6,962 bases of DNA, taken from contig CAMOZF010000097.1 of assembly GCA_946630765.1 (NCBI GenBank), forward strand, positions 1-6,962, written 5' to 3'. This stretch comes from an uncultured Lachnospiraceae bacterium (lineage in GTDB: Bacteria; Bacillota_A; Clostridia; Lachnospirales; Lachnospiraceae). The position numbers and the translations under genes were made by a program. Below are positions 1-6,628 of the stretch, one piece after another. Position 1 is the first letter of the stretch, and the number at the start of each line of letters is the position of its first letter. The notes under the pieces were generated by a model that was not told the origin of the DNA, searched no databases, and saw nothing but the letters and a program-made list of their open reading frames with translations.

Positions 1-331
<331 letters not shown>

Positions 332-402
332 TTATAAATATAGTTTCTGTTCAGCCCCGAAAATGCTTTTTCACTTCACATTTTCTGCAGTCCGAACGGA
401 TA

Positions 403-621
403 TCACTTCCGGTTCTGCCCGGTAATGTCCACATCAAATACAGCATAGGCAAGAACGGCAAAACCGATCACAACCGCGGGAACGACAAAGCGTTTGATGA
501 TCTTTACAGCCTTCTCTCCGTTCTCAATGCTTTTATTCACGGTTTTCGCCTGATCAATGAGATTCGAAATTCTGCCCGTATGTTCACGTTTCTCACGAAC
601 CGCCTTATTCTTTCTGTCCAT
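403..621 (-). CDS. Small single-pass membrane protein, function unknown
   Basis: This is a 72-residue protein of no family I recognise. Residues 1-44 are strongly basic and polar with helical character (MDRKNKAVREKREHTGR, then a stretch rich in K, N, E and I). One hydrophobic segment follows at about 45-63 (FVVPAVVIGFAVLAYAVFDV), then a short polar tail. The basic N-terminus suggests the N-terminal side faces the cytoplasm. The reading frame can be extended two codons to a GTG at 627, but that GTG overlaps the ribosome binding site. The ATG at 621 sits 5 nt after AAAAGGAG and is preferred. With the ATG start it begins 2 nt after the stop of the six-helix membrane protein, so the two are probably co-translated. 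The tight spacing and a good ribosome binding site support a real gene despite its size. Function cannot be inferred. Confidence 0.72.
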   Translation of the reverse strand: MDRKNKAVREKREHTGRISNLIDQAKTVNKSIENGEKAVKIIKRFVVPAVVIGFAVLAYAVFDVDITGQNRK

Positions 622-623
622 GT

Positions 624-1283
624 TCACTCCTTTTCTGTTCTGTCACAGGCATTATGGAGAAGCCTGATCAGTGCCGCCAGTCCCGCCGCGCCCGAAAAAA
701 CGATCGGCATGCTCAGATACCAGCGTCCGCCGGCATTGAAGGCGTAGAAATCCTTCCAGCCGCCGTTTGCGGGGCCGAGCGCCACGACCATGATAAAGTA
801 CACGATGCCGTAGACCACGACCGGGATCAGCGATAACAGGATTTCCTTCTTTTTCAGCCGGTATCCCCGATCAAATGCGGCAAAGGACACAAGGCAGAGA
901 ATCGGCACAATTCCGTGCATGTAAAAGCTCGTCCCGGTATACATTGACCCGTAACCGAAGATCAGCCCCAGAAACAACAGAACCACCATAAATGTGACCA
1001 TGACCGCCGAGGTGCCGACATATTTCAGCAGAATGACAAAGCGCGGCAGCCGGTCTTTTCCCTTCAGAAGGGCCAGAAGGCCCGCGATTCCCCCAAGAAG
1101 ACTGACCAGGCCTGCCAGCACATTGGAATCGGTCGTAAAATACCGAAAGGTGGAAAAGCCGGACGCGCTGAGTGCGGAACTCTCGTGATAGAGAAAGGAC
1201 ATCGTCACCGCCTGCGCAGCCATCACAAAAACCAGCATGTTCGCAAGAAATGACAGAAGAAGAAAAAATCGCCGGTTCTTCAT
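624..1283 (-). CDS. Six-helix integral membrane protein, Pr6Pr-like
   Basis: The protein has 219 residues and about six hydrophobic segments, near residues 6-29, 54-73, 84-109, 122-137, 148-169 and 189-209. Basic loops (KGKDR, RGYRLKKK) lie between helices and a charged C-terminus follows. Features recalling the Pr6Pr/FAR-17a-like membrane families are the FRYFTTDSN motif entering helix 2 (46-54), a His in helix 4 (H123, followed by GIVPIL) and W176-K-DFYAF before the last helix. The related eukaryotic proteins hydrolyse fatty-acid esters of hydroxy fatty acids; whether bacterial members do so is not known to me, so no reaction is assigned. The ATG at 1283 has AAAGGAT 7 nt upstream, overlapping the stop codon of the SDR gene, and the intergenic gap is 12 nt. 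It is the upstream partner of the small membrane protein. Membrane topology is confident; the family name is moderate. Confidence 0.8.
   Translation of the reverse strand: MKNRRFFLLLSFLANMLVFVMAAQAVTMSFLYHESSALSASGFSTFRYFTTDSNVLAGLVSLLGGIAGLLALLKGKDRLPRFVILLKYVGTSAVMVTFMVVLLFLGLIFGYGSMYTGTSFYMHGIVPILCLVSFAAFDRGYRLKKKEILLSLIPVVVYGIVYFIMVVALGPANGGWKDFYAFNAGGRWYLSMPIVFSGAAGLAALIRLLHNACDRTEKE
627..634 (-). promoter_or_regulatory. Ribosome binding site that sets the start of the small membrane protein
   Basis: The sequence AAAAGGAG lies 5 nt before the ATG at 621. The GTG at 627, which would give a two-residue longer protein, overlaps this site and cannot use it. The ATG is therefore the likelier start. 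Confidence 0.7.
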
Positions 1284-1295
1284 AAACGCAATCCT

Positions 1296-2102
1296 TTACT
1301 GCGGCTGACGGCCGATATAGGCCAGAATGCCGCCGTCTACGTACAGAATATGGCCGTTTACGGCGTCTGACGCGCTGCTTGCCAGGAACAGCGCCGGGCC
1401 CTGCAGCTCTTCTGTCTGCAGCCAGCGGTTCGCGGGCGTTTTCGCACGGATAAAGGCGTCGAAGGGATTCATCGATCCGTCCGGCTGCGGCTCGCGAAGC
1501 GGCGCGGTCTGCGGGGTCTCGATGTAGCCCGGCCCGATGCCGTTGCACTGGATATTGTACTGACCATACTCAGAGCAGATATTTCTTGTCAGCATCTTCA
1601 GGCCGCCCTTTGCTGCCGCATAGGCGGACACAGTCTCCCGGCCAAGCTCCGACATCATCGAGCAGATATTGATAATCTTTCCGCCGCCTTCCCGGATCAT
1701 CGAGGGAATCACGGCCTTCGCGCAGATAAAGGGCGCGTTCAGATCGACGTCGATCACCTTCCGGAATTCCTCCGCACTCATCTCGATCATCGGAATTCTG
1801 CGGATAATACCCGCGTTATTGACAAGGATATTGATCGGTCCGACTTCGGACTCCACGGCCGCGACAAGTGCCTGTACCGCTGCCTCATCGGTGACGTCGC
1901 AGACATAGCCTCTCGCCTCAATGCCGAGTGCGCGGTAGGATTCGAGTCCCCGGTCCACCAGCTCCTGACTGATATCATTGAATACAATCTTCGCGCCGGC
2001 CTTTGCGTATGCGCTTGCGATCGCAAATCCGATGCCGTAGGAAGCGCCGGTCACCCAGGCGACCTTCCCCTGAAGAGAAAACATGTTCAGAAACTCATTC
2101 AT
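1296..2102 (-). CDS. Short-chain dehydrogenase/reductase, gluconate 5-dehydrogenase-like
   Basis: This is a 268-residue classical SDR with a Rossmann fold. The cofactor glycine motif TGASYGIG is at 18-25, the acidic residue after strand 2 at D43, CDV at 68-70, and NNAG at 95-98. The catalytic set is N122, S148, Y161 and K165 (YAAAK), and PG is at 191-192. The segment ICSMMSELGRETVSAYAAAKGG and the C-terminus HILYVDGGILAYIG closely resemble proteins annotated as gluconate 5-dehydrogenase or 2-deoxy-D-gluconate 3-dehydrogenase (KduD-like). These interconvert a sugar acid and its keto acid with NAD(P). D43 favours NAD(H), but this subgroup is known to vary. The ATG at 2102 has AAGGAG 7 nt upstream, overlapping the phosphomutase stop. 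An internal Met at residue 7 would give the family's usual MFSL-x-GK start but lacks an equally good site. No kinase, aldolase or isomerase of a uronate pathway is adjacent, so the substrate is uncertain. Confidence 0.9.
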   Translation of the reverse strand: MNEFLNMFSLQGKVAWVTGASYGIGFAIASAYAKAGAKIVFNDISQELVDRGLESYRALGIEARGYVCDVTDEAAVQALVAAVESEVGPINILVNNAGIIRRIPMIEMSAEEFRKVIDVDLNAPFICAKAVIPSMIREGGGKIINICSMMSELGRETVSAYAAAKGGLKMLTRNICSEYGQYNIQCNGIGPGYIETPQTAPLREPQPDGSMNPFDAFIRAKTPANRWLQTEELQGPALFLASSASDAVNGHILYVDGGILAYIGRQPQ

Positions 2103-2109
2103 TACAATA

Positions 2110-2115
2110 CTCCTT
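2110..2115 (-). promoter_or_regulatory. Ribosome binding site of the SDR gene
   Basis: AAGGAG sits 7 nt before the ATG at 2102 and overlaps the TAA stop of the phosphohexomutase gene. It supports the upstream ATG over the internal Met codon six codons later, although the latter matches the usual family N-terminus. Confidence 0.7.
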
Positions 2116-3625
2116 ACACAAGGTCCTTTTTCAGCACGTCCGTGCGGATATGGCCTTCAAATTCCGAAATAAAGCGGTAAAGATCCGCGGCGATCCGAGG
2201 CACGCCGCCCTGCTCGTCCGACTCAATATTCAGCGGAAGGATCGGGTCATGCAGGGAAAGTCTCAGAAGGAACCAGCCGTTTCCGTGCGCCGCATCGACA
2301 TTGACACGGACGCCCTCGTAATTTTCCTTCTCCATTTCCCAGCCTTCCTGCGCCTCGACAAAGGCAGGAAGCTTTCCGAGAATCTCCTGTCCGCAGGCCT
2401 TGAAATCCTGATCCAGGATGTCAAAACGGTACTCCTTCGCCTCCGCGGGCTCCGAAAGATCCGCAATCATTTCCTCAAGCTTTGTGCCCTTCGCAAGCTC
2501 GATCAGGAGTCTCGTGACCACATAAGCACCGTCGTCCAGGAAATAGTTTTCCTTCATCGCCGCGTGTCCGGAGGTTTCGATCGCCAGCTGCGAATCCTGC
2601 CCCGCCTCGTTCAGGCGGATCGATTCGTTGATCACATTCCGGTATCCGCGTTTGAAGCGGTGATGCACGCCGCCTTTCTTACGAATAAAGTCGGCGAGGC
2701 CGGTCGAGGTGATCGAATCCGTCACGATCGTCGTGCCGGGATATTCCCGAAGAAGAATCGCCGAAAGCACCGCGATCAGCGAGTTTCTGTTCAGCTCTCT
2801 TCCGTCCCGGAGCACCGCGCCCGCCCGGTCCACGTCCGTATCGAAGATGATGCCGAAATCCGCGCCGGACGCAAGCACAGCCTTCTGAATGCTCTCCATG
2901 GCCTCCGGAAGCTCCGGATTCGGGATGTGGCCCGGGAAATGGCCGTCCGGCACGAGAAGGACCGAGCCTTCCGTGTCCGCGCCAAGCGGCTTCAGCACCT
3001 TTTCCGCGTAGAATCCACCCGCGCCGGAGCCGGCATCCACCACGACATGCAGCCCTTCAAGCGGCTTCTTCTTCCCCGTGGCGTCCTGAATAATCTTCCG
3101 AAGGTGCGCGGAATACGCATCCATCAGATTGCCCCAGGTCGGATGATAGTTTTTCGGTGCGCGAAGCGCCGTAAGCGGCAGCGCGGCATAGCGGAGAATC
3201 GTGCGGATGTCAGCGCTTTCAAGACCCCCGTCATGTGTGAAGAATTTCAGGCCGTTCCGCTCCCAGGGGAGGTGGCTTGCGGTAATCATCACCGCGCCGT
3301 CAAACAGGAAGCCCGGAAGCACCGTCGACATGAACATGGCAGGCGTACTCGCAAGTCCCATGTCGGCAACCGTCACGCCGTCACTCGCTGCGGCATTGAT
3401 CACCCAGAAGGTCATTTCCGGGCCGGAGAGGCGCGAATCTCTGCCGACCGCAATCTTCAGGCCGTCTTTTCCCGGGATTTTTCCGGTCTTTTCATAAAGC
3501 CAGCGGACAAAGCCACGGATGATTTTTTTAACGGCATCTTCCGTCAGATTAACCTCTTTGCCGGGCACACCGGGAAGCGCTACGCCCCGGATGTCCGAGC
3601 CATTCTGAAGACTTGAAAGCTCCAT
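2114..3625 (-). CDS. Phosphoglucomutase/phosphomannomutase (alpha-D-phosphohexomutase)
   Basis: This 503-residue cytoplasmic enzyme interconverts hexose 1- and 6-phosphates through a phosphoserine, linking central metabolism to polysaccharide and nucleotide-sugar synthesis. All four superfamily regions are visible. Numbers here count from the ATG at 3625. The active-site loop ITASHLP with catalytic Ser117 is at about 114-120, followed by the NGLKFF segment. The metal loop DTDVDR is at 262-267, the sugar-recognition loop ETSGH at 350-354, and the C-terminal phosphate-binding region RLSLHDP at about 455-461. The loops differ from the textbook forms (TASHNP, DGDGDR, GEMSGH, RxSxTEP), as I recall for a subgroup of clostridial and plant/cyanobacterial mutases. 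The frame can be read one codon further to a GTG at 3628, but the ATG has the better spacing (7 nt) from AAGGAG. That ATG shares one base with the hflX stop (TGATG), implying translational coupling. Choice between glucose and mannose cannot be made from sequence. Confidence 0.93.
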   Translation of the reverse strand: MELSSLQNGSDIRGVALPGVPGKEVNLTEDAVKKIIRGFVRWLYEKTGKIPGKDGLKIAVGRDSRLSGPEMTFWVINAAASDGVTVADMGLASTPAMFMSTVLPGFLFDGAVMITASHLPWERNGLKFFTHDGGLESADIRTILRYAALPLTALRAPKNYHPTWGNLMDAYSAHLRKIIQDATGKKKPLEGLHVVVDAGSGAGGFYAEKVLKPLGADTEGSVLLVPDGHFPGHIPNPELPEAMESIQKAVLASGADFGIIFDTDVDRAGAVLRDGRELNRNSLIAVLSAILLREYPGTTIVTDSITSTGLADFIRKKGGVHHRFKRGYRNVINESIRLNEAGQDSQLAIETSGHAAMKENYFLDDGAYVVTRLLIELAKGTKLEEMIADLSEPAEAKEYRFDILDQDFKACGQEILGKLPAFVEAQEGWEMEKENYEGVRVNVDAAHGNGWFLLRLSLHDPILPLNIESDEQGGVPRIAADLYRFISEFEGHIRTDVLKKDLV

Positions 3626-4860
3626 CACTGTTCTCCTTCTTTACCGTTTACATATTGTATAACGATCTTCGGAATCCAGGCCTTGACAAGGATTCCCTGT
3701 GCTGTATATTCTTCGGAAATCAGCTGCCCGTATTTGCGGACAAGCTGAATCTTTCCGGCATCCTTAAAATCATAACAGTGTTCAAAATAGATCCGGCTCT
3801 CGCGAAGGAAGTCCTGGATACACTCAGCCACCTCGGAAAGCCCCTCTCCGGTCTTTGCGGACACCCTGAGCGTCCGGTCAGCCCTGCTGTCCCGGAAGAT
3901 CTGCGTGCTTTCGGCGAGATCGCACTTGTTGAAGAGCGTCAGGATCGGCTTCCCGCTGATCTGAAGCTCCCGAAGCGTCTCGTAGACAACCGCCATGTGG
4001 TCCTCATAGTCCGGATCCGCGCTGTCCACAACATGGATCAGGAAATCCGCGTACTTTGCCTCCTCCAAAGTCGATCGGAAGGCGTCGATCAGATGGTGCG
4101 GAAGCTTCCGGATGAATCCGACCGTGTCCGTCAGGAGGATGTTTTCCCCGAGCGGAAGAATAAAGCTTCTTGTCGTCGGGTCGAGCGTCGCAAACAGCTT
4201 GTCCTCCGACAGCACATTCGCGCCGGTGAGCGCGTTCAGAAGCGTGGATTTTCCGGCGTTTGTATAGCCGACGATCGCCGCGACCGGGATATGGTTCTTT
4301 TCTCTTTTCACGCGCCGCAGTTCCCGCTGCTTCTGAAGCTCCCGAAGCTCCTGCTTGAGCGTCGTAATCCGCTGACGGATCCTTCTTCTGTCGGTCTCCA
4401 GCTTGGTTTCGCCGGGGCCTCTGGTGCCGATGCCGCCGCCGAGCCGGGACATGTCTCTTCCGTAGCCGGAAAGCCTGGTCAGCTGGTAGCGGTGCTGCGC
4501 AAGCTCGACCTGGATCTTACCCTCGCTGGTTCTCGCATGCGAGGCGAAAATATCCAGGATCACGACCGTCCGGTCCATGACCTTCGTGTCCAGAAGCTCC
4601 GAAAGGTTGCTCATCTGGGCCGGCGACAGCTCGTCGTCACAGACGATTCCCGTCGCTTCGGTCTCCCGGATCAGATCCTTCACTTCCTCGATCTTCCCCT
4701 TACCGATATAGGTCCCGGGATGAATCGCTTCCCGGTTCTGGATCACCGTTCCGACGCTCTCCGCGTCTGCCGTCTTCAGAAGCTCCTGAAGCTCCAGAAG
4801 TGACGCTTCCGTATTTTCGCCGGGTTTCCCGACGCCTACAAGTATTACTTTTTCTGTCAT
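3625..4860 (-). CDS. hflX: GTPase HflX
   Basis: This 411-residue protein is at the usual length for HflX, a ribosome-binding GTPase that splits stalled or stress-inactivated 70S ribosomes. The N-terminal HflX domain spans about 1-155 and contains HPGTYIGKGK (47-56) and the signature GGGIGTRGPGETKLETDRRR (141-160). A charged helical linker follows (about 160-188). The G domain has G1 GYTNAGKS (198-205), G2 FATLDPTTR (223-231), G3 DTVGFI (245-250), G4 NKCD (311-314) and G5 SAK (334-336). A C-terminal domain ends near YTAQGILVKAWIP. All nucleotide-binding motifs are intact. The ATG overlaps the stop of the acidic membrane-protein gene by 4 nt (ATGA). There is no strong Shine-Dalgarno sequence at normal spacing (upstream reads CTGAATCTGGTGAA), so translation probably depends on coupling to the upstream gene. 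The call is secure. Confidence 0.98.
   Translation of the reverse strand: MTEKVILVGVGKPGENTEASLLELQELLKTADAESVGTVIQNREAIHPGTYIGKGKIEEVKDLIRETEATGIVCDDELSPAQMSNLSELLDTKVMDRTVVILDIFASHARTSEGKIQVELAQHRYQLTRLSGYGRDMSRLGGGIGTRGPGETKLETDRRRIRQRITTLKQELRELQKQRELRRVKREKNHIPVAAIVGYTNAGKSTLLNALTGANVLSEDKLFATLDPTTRSFILPLGENILLTDTVGFIRKLPHHLIDAFRSTLEEAKYADFLIHVVDSADPDYEDHMAVVYETLRELQISGKPILTLFNKCDLAESTQIFRDSRADRTLRVSAKTGEGLSEVAECIQDFLRESRIYFEHCYDFKDAGKIQLVRKYGQLISEEYTAQGILVKAWIPKIVIQYVNGKEGEQ
3633..3638 (-). promoter_or_regulatory. Ribosome binding site of the phosphohexomutase gene, inside hflX
   Basis: AAGGAG lies within the last codons of hflX. It is 7 nt from the ATG at 3625 and only 4 nt from the GTG at 3628. 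The spacing favours the ATG, which overlaps the hflX stop codon by one base. Confidence 0.7.
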
Positions 4861-5645
4861 TTCACCAGATTCAGATTGATGTAATCGTTATTGCTGCCCT
4901 TACTCAGCCAGAGCGTACCCTGTTCCGTCTTGAAGGCTGCATAAGTCGTGGAGCCCTCCGAAACATGCTCGCCTTCCTGCGTGCCTTCGGTCAGAGGCGC
5001 GCCGAATCTTTCATTGAGTGCCGCCTTGCAGTCGTCGTACGAAAGCTCATAACTGATGATATAGTAGGTATCGGTATAGGGCTCCTTCAGGCTTTCAGAA
5101 ACCAGAAGGATGCCGCCATAGGCGAAGGTGCCGAAAAGGCCGCCCTCCGTCAGAATCTCCGAGCCGTCATCGGACAGATATTTCTCCGGAACACGCAGTT
5201 CCCGAAGCGTCTTTCCGAGGAATGCGCCGGATCTCAGAAGATCGGACATGCGAAGAGAATGCACTTCCTCTTCCGCATCTTCCGAAGCTTCTCCGTCTGC
5301 GCCTTCAACCTCTGATTCTTCCTCAAACTCGTCGGAAAGATCGTCAGAAGTCTCAACCGCTTCGCCTTCTTCCTCTTCGGATGCTTCCTCGTCTCCGGAG
5401 GACAGTGCCTCTTCCTCTTCCTCTTCCTTCAGATCATACGTATCGACCTTTTTCCTGGCAAATTCCGAAGGCGCTTCGGAAAGGTCCGGTTTGTCCGGAA
5501 GATCATTCCCGGGTTCCCGGTCCTTTTTCTCCTGCGGCTTCGGCATGATCCGGTCCCGCAGGAACCATAAAAGCACCAGCATCCCGATCAGGAATACGGC
5601 AAAACAAGAAACGACGATAATAATGATTTTTAATGACTGACTCAT
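4857..5645 (-). CDS. Membrane-anchored protein with acidic linker and unrecognised C-terminal domain
   Basis: This 262-residue protein belongs to no family I can name. Residues 1-6 are polar, then a hydrophobic segment at about 7-29 (KIIIIVVSCFAVFLIGMLVLLWFL) acts as a membrane anchor. Basic residues (R30, R32, K36, K40, K41, R43) follow directly, which by the positive-inside rule favours a cytoplasmic C-terminal part. Residues 74-127 form a low-complexity linker with 31 Asp/Glu in 54 positions and no Lys, Arg or His, including six consecutive Glu. The remaining part (about 130-262) looks like a compact folded domain rich in Tyr, Gly and beta-prone segments (GLFGTFAYGGILLVS, TYYIISYELSYDDCKAAL, TLWLSKG). 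The ATG at 5645 has AGGAG 5 nt upstream, and the gene begins 17 nt after the dehydrogenase stop. It ends inside the hflX start (ATGA overlap). A VVSC stretch at 11-14 resembles a lipobox but is embedded in a continuous membrane helix. Confidence 0.85.
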   Translation of the reverse strand: MSQSLKIIIIVVSCFAVFLIGMLVLLWFLRDRIMPKPQEKKDREPGNDLPDKPDLSEAPSEFARKKVDTYDLKEEEEEEALSSGDEEASEEEEGEAVETSDDLSDEFEEESEVEGADGEASEDAEEEVHSLRMSDLLRSGAFLGKTLRELRVPEKYLSDDGSEILTEGGLFGTFAYGGILLVSESLKEPYTDTYYIISYELSYDDCKAALNERFGAPLTEGTQEGEHVSEGSTTYAAFKTEQGTLWLSKGSNNDYINLNLVK

Positions 5646-5662
5646 GAATTCTCCTGTTCCAT

Positions 5663-6628
5663 TCAGATTCTGCGGTATCCGGTCGCAAAATCAACACGAT
5701 TTTTCAGTTCTTCCCCTGAAAGGCTCCGGCGGACATTTTCAAGCGCGATGCGCACAATCCGCTCGTAGGTCTCCTGCAGGTGGAAATAGCCCGAAATATG
5801 CGGCGTAATGATGATATTTTTCGCTTTCCAGAGCGGATGATCCAGCGGAAGCGGTTCGGGATCCGTCACATCGATCGCCGCACCCGCAAGATGCCCGATC
5901 TCCAGCGCCTCATAAAGTGCGTCCTGATCGACGGCAGTTCCCCGGCCGATATTGATGAATATCGCGCCCTCCTTCATCCTGTCAAAGCGCTCCTTATTGA
6001 AAATCCGGTAAGTTTCGCGGGTTCCGGGGAGCGTCGCGGCCACGATATCCGCCGATTCCAGTTCCCGATCAAGCGCGTCCATCTGATAAAGTGCCTCGAG
6101 ATAGTCCGGCTTCTTCTGTACCGTCCGCCGTATGCCCGTAACGGTGCTTCCGAGCGCGTGCATCCGCATCGCGTACTCAGATCCGATATCCCCGAGCCCA
6201 ACAACAAGCGTCTGGCTGTTCCAGATGGATTTTACCGCGCCGCGATCCACCCAGTCGGGCTTCAGCTGCTCCTGATAGTACAGATGCAGCTTCTTCAGTA
6301 GCATCAGTGTCACGCCGACCATGTGCTCCGAGATCGCAAGCCCGTAGGCGCCGGTCGCATTGCACAGTTCACAGCCTTCAGGAAGGACGCCGGGCTCGGT
6401 ATAGCCGTCTGTTCCGGCGCTCTGAAGCTGCACGAGGCGGCACTTTTTATTTTCCTTCAGCCACTGCGGCGGCGGATTTCCGATGATGATGTCCGCATCC
6501 CGGACGTCATCCGGGACAAGATCCCGGGGCTCGCGCGCCGACCGAAAGACACATTCGGCACCGGGCGCCGCGTCCTCGAGCATTTTCCGATGCTGTTCAT
6601 CCATCGGAATCAGGCAAAGTATATTCAT
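5663..6628 (-). CDS. D-2-hydroxyacid dehydrogenase family oxidoreductase
   Basis: This 321-residue enzyme is of normal family length and reduces a 2-keto acid to the D-2-hydroxy acid, or the reverse. The N-terminal half of the substrate domain includes QSAGTDG (69-75), which contacts the carboxylate. The nucleotide-binding domain carries GLGDIGS (144-150). The catalytic triad is complete: Arg229 in NIGRG, Glu258 in TDPEPL and His277 in TPHISG. After strand 2 the sequence reads GIRRT (165-169), where NAD-dependent members usually have an Asp; two Arg there suggest a preference for NADP(H). This favours a glyoxylate/hydroxypyruvate-reductase-like or general keto-acid-reductase role over biosynthetic phosphoglycerate dehydrogenase, which also has an extra ACT domain absent here. 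The ATG at 6628 overlaps the Nudix stop by 4 nt (ATGA) and has GGAGG about 4 nt upstream. Substrate is not determinable from sequence. Confidence 0.93.
   Translation of the reverse strand: MNILCLIPMDEQHRKMLEDAAPGAECVFRSAREPRDLVPDDVRDADIIIGNPPPQWLKENKKCRLVQLQSAGTDGYTEPGVLPEGCELCNATGAYGLAISEHMVGVTLMLLKKLHLYYQEQLKPDWVDRGAVKSIWNSQTLVVGLGDIGSEYAMRMHALGSTVTGIRRTVQKKPDYLEALYQMDALDRELESADIVAATLPGTRETYRIFNKERFDRMKEGAIFINIGRGTAVDQDALYEALEIGHLAGAAIDVTDPEPLPLDHPLWKAKNIIITPHISGYFHLQETYERIVRIALENVRRSLSGEELKNRVDFATGYRRI

Noticed and set aside
335..342. TATATTTA on the minus strand as a -10 box for the arabinofuranosidase gene
   Set aside because: No acceptable -35 box lies 16 to 18 nt upstream, and the transcript would begin inside the ribosome binding site.
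391..400. TCCG-TT-CGGA inverted repeat after the small membrane-protein gene as a terminator
   Set aside because: The stem is only 4 bp with a 2-nt loop and no T tract follows.
871..1548. A second minus-strand open frame of 225 codons across the SDR/membrane-protein junction
   Set aside because: It is out of frame with two well-supported genes and its Arg/Ala-rich product has no family features.
2003..3616. A 537-codon plus-strand open frame opposite the phosphohexomutase and the start of the SDR gene
   Set aside because: Its product is rich in Arg and His with no recognisable motif, as expected for an antisense shadow of a GC-rich gene. The minus-strand frame carries all the mutase motifs.
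3613..4803. A 396-codon plus-strand open frame opposite hflX
   Set aside because: It is an antisense shadow. The opposite strand encodes a complete HflX with all G motifs and the plus-strand product resembles nothing.
5601..5627. VVSC in the acidic protein as a lipoprotein cleavage site
   Set aside because: The hydrophobic stretch before the Cys is only about seven residues and continues well past it, which fits a membrane helix better than a signal peptide.
5128..5640. A Ser-rich 170-codon plus-strand open frame
   Set aside because: The Ser runs are the reverse complement of the Glu/Asp codons in the acidic linker (GAA/GAG read as TTC/CTC and shifted), so they are a composition artefact.
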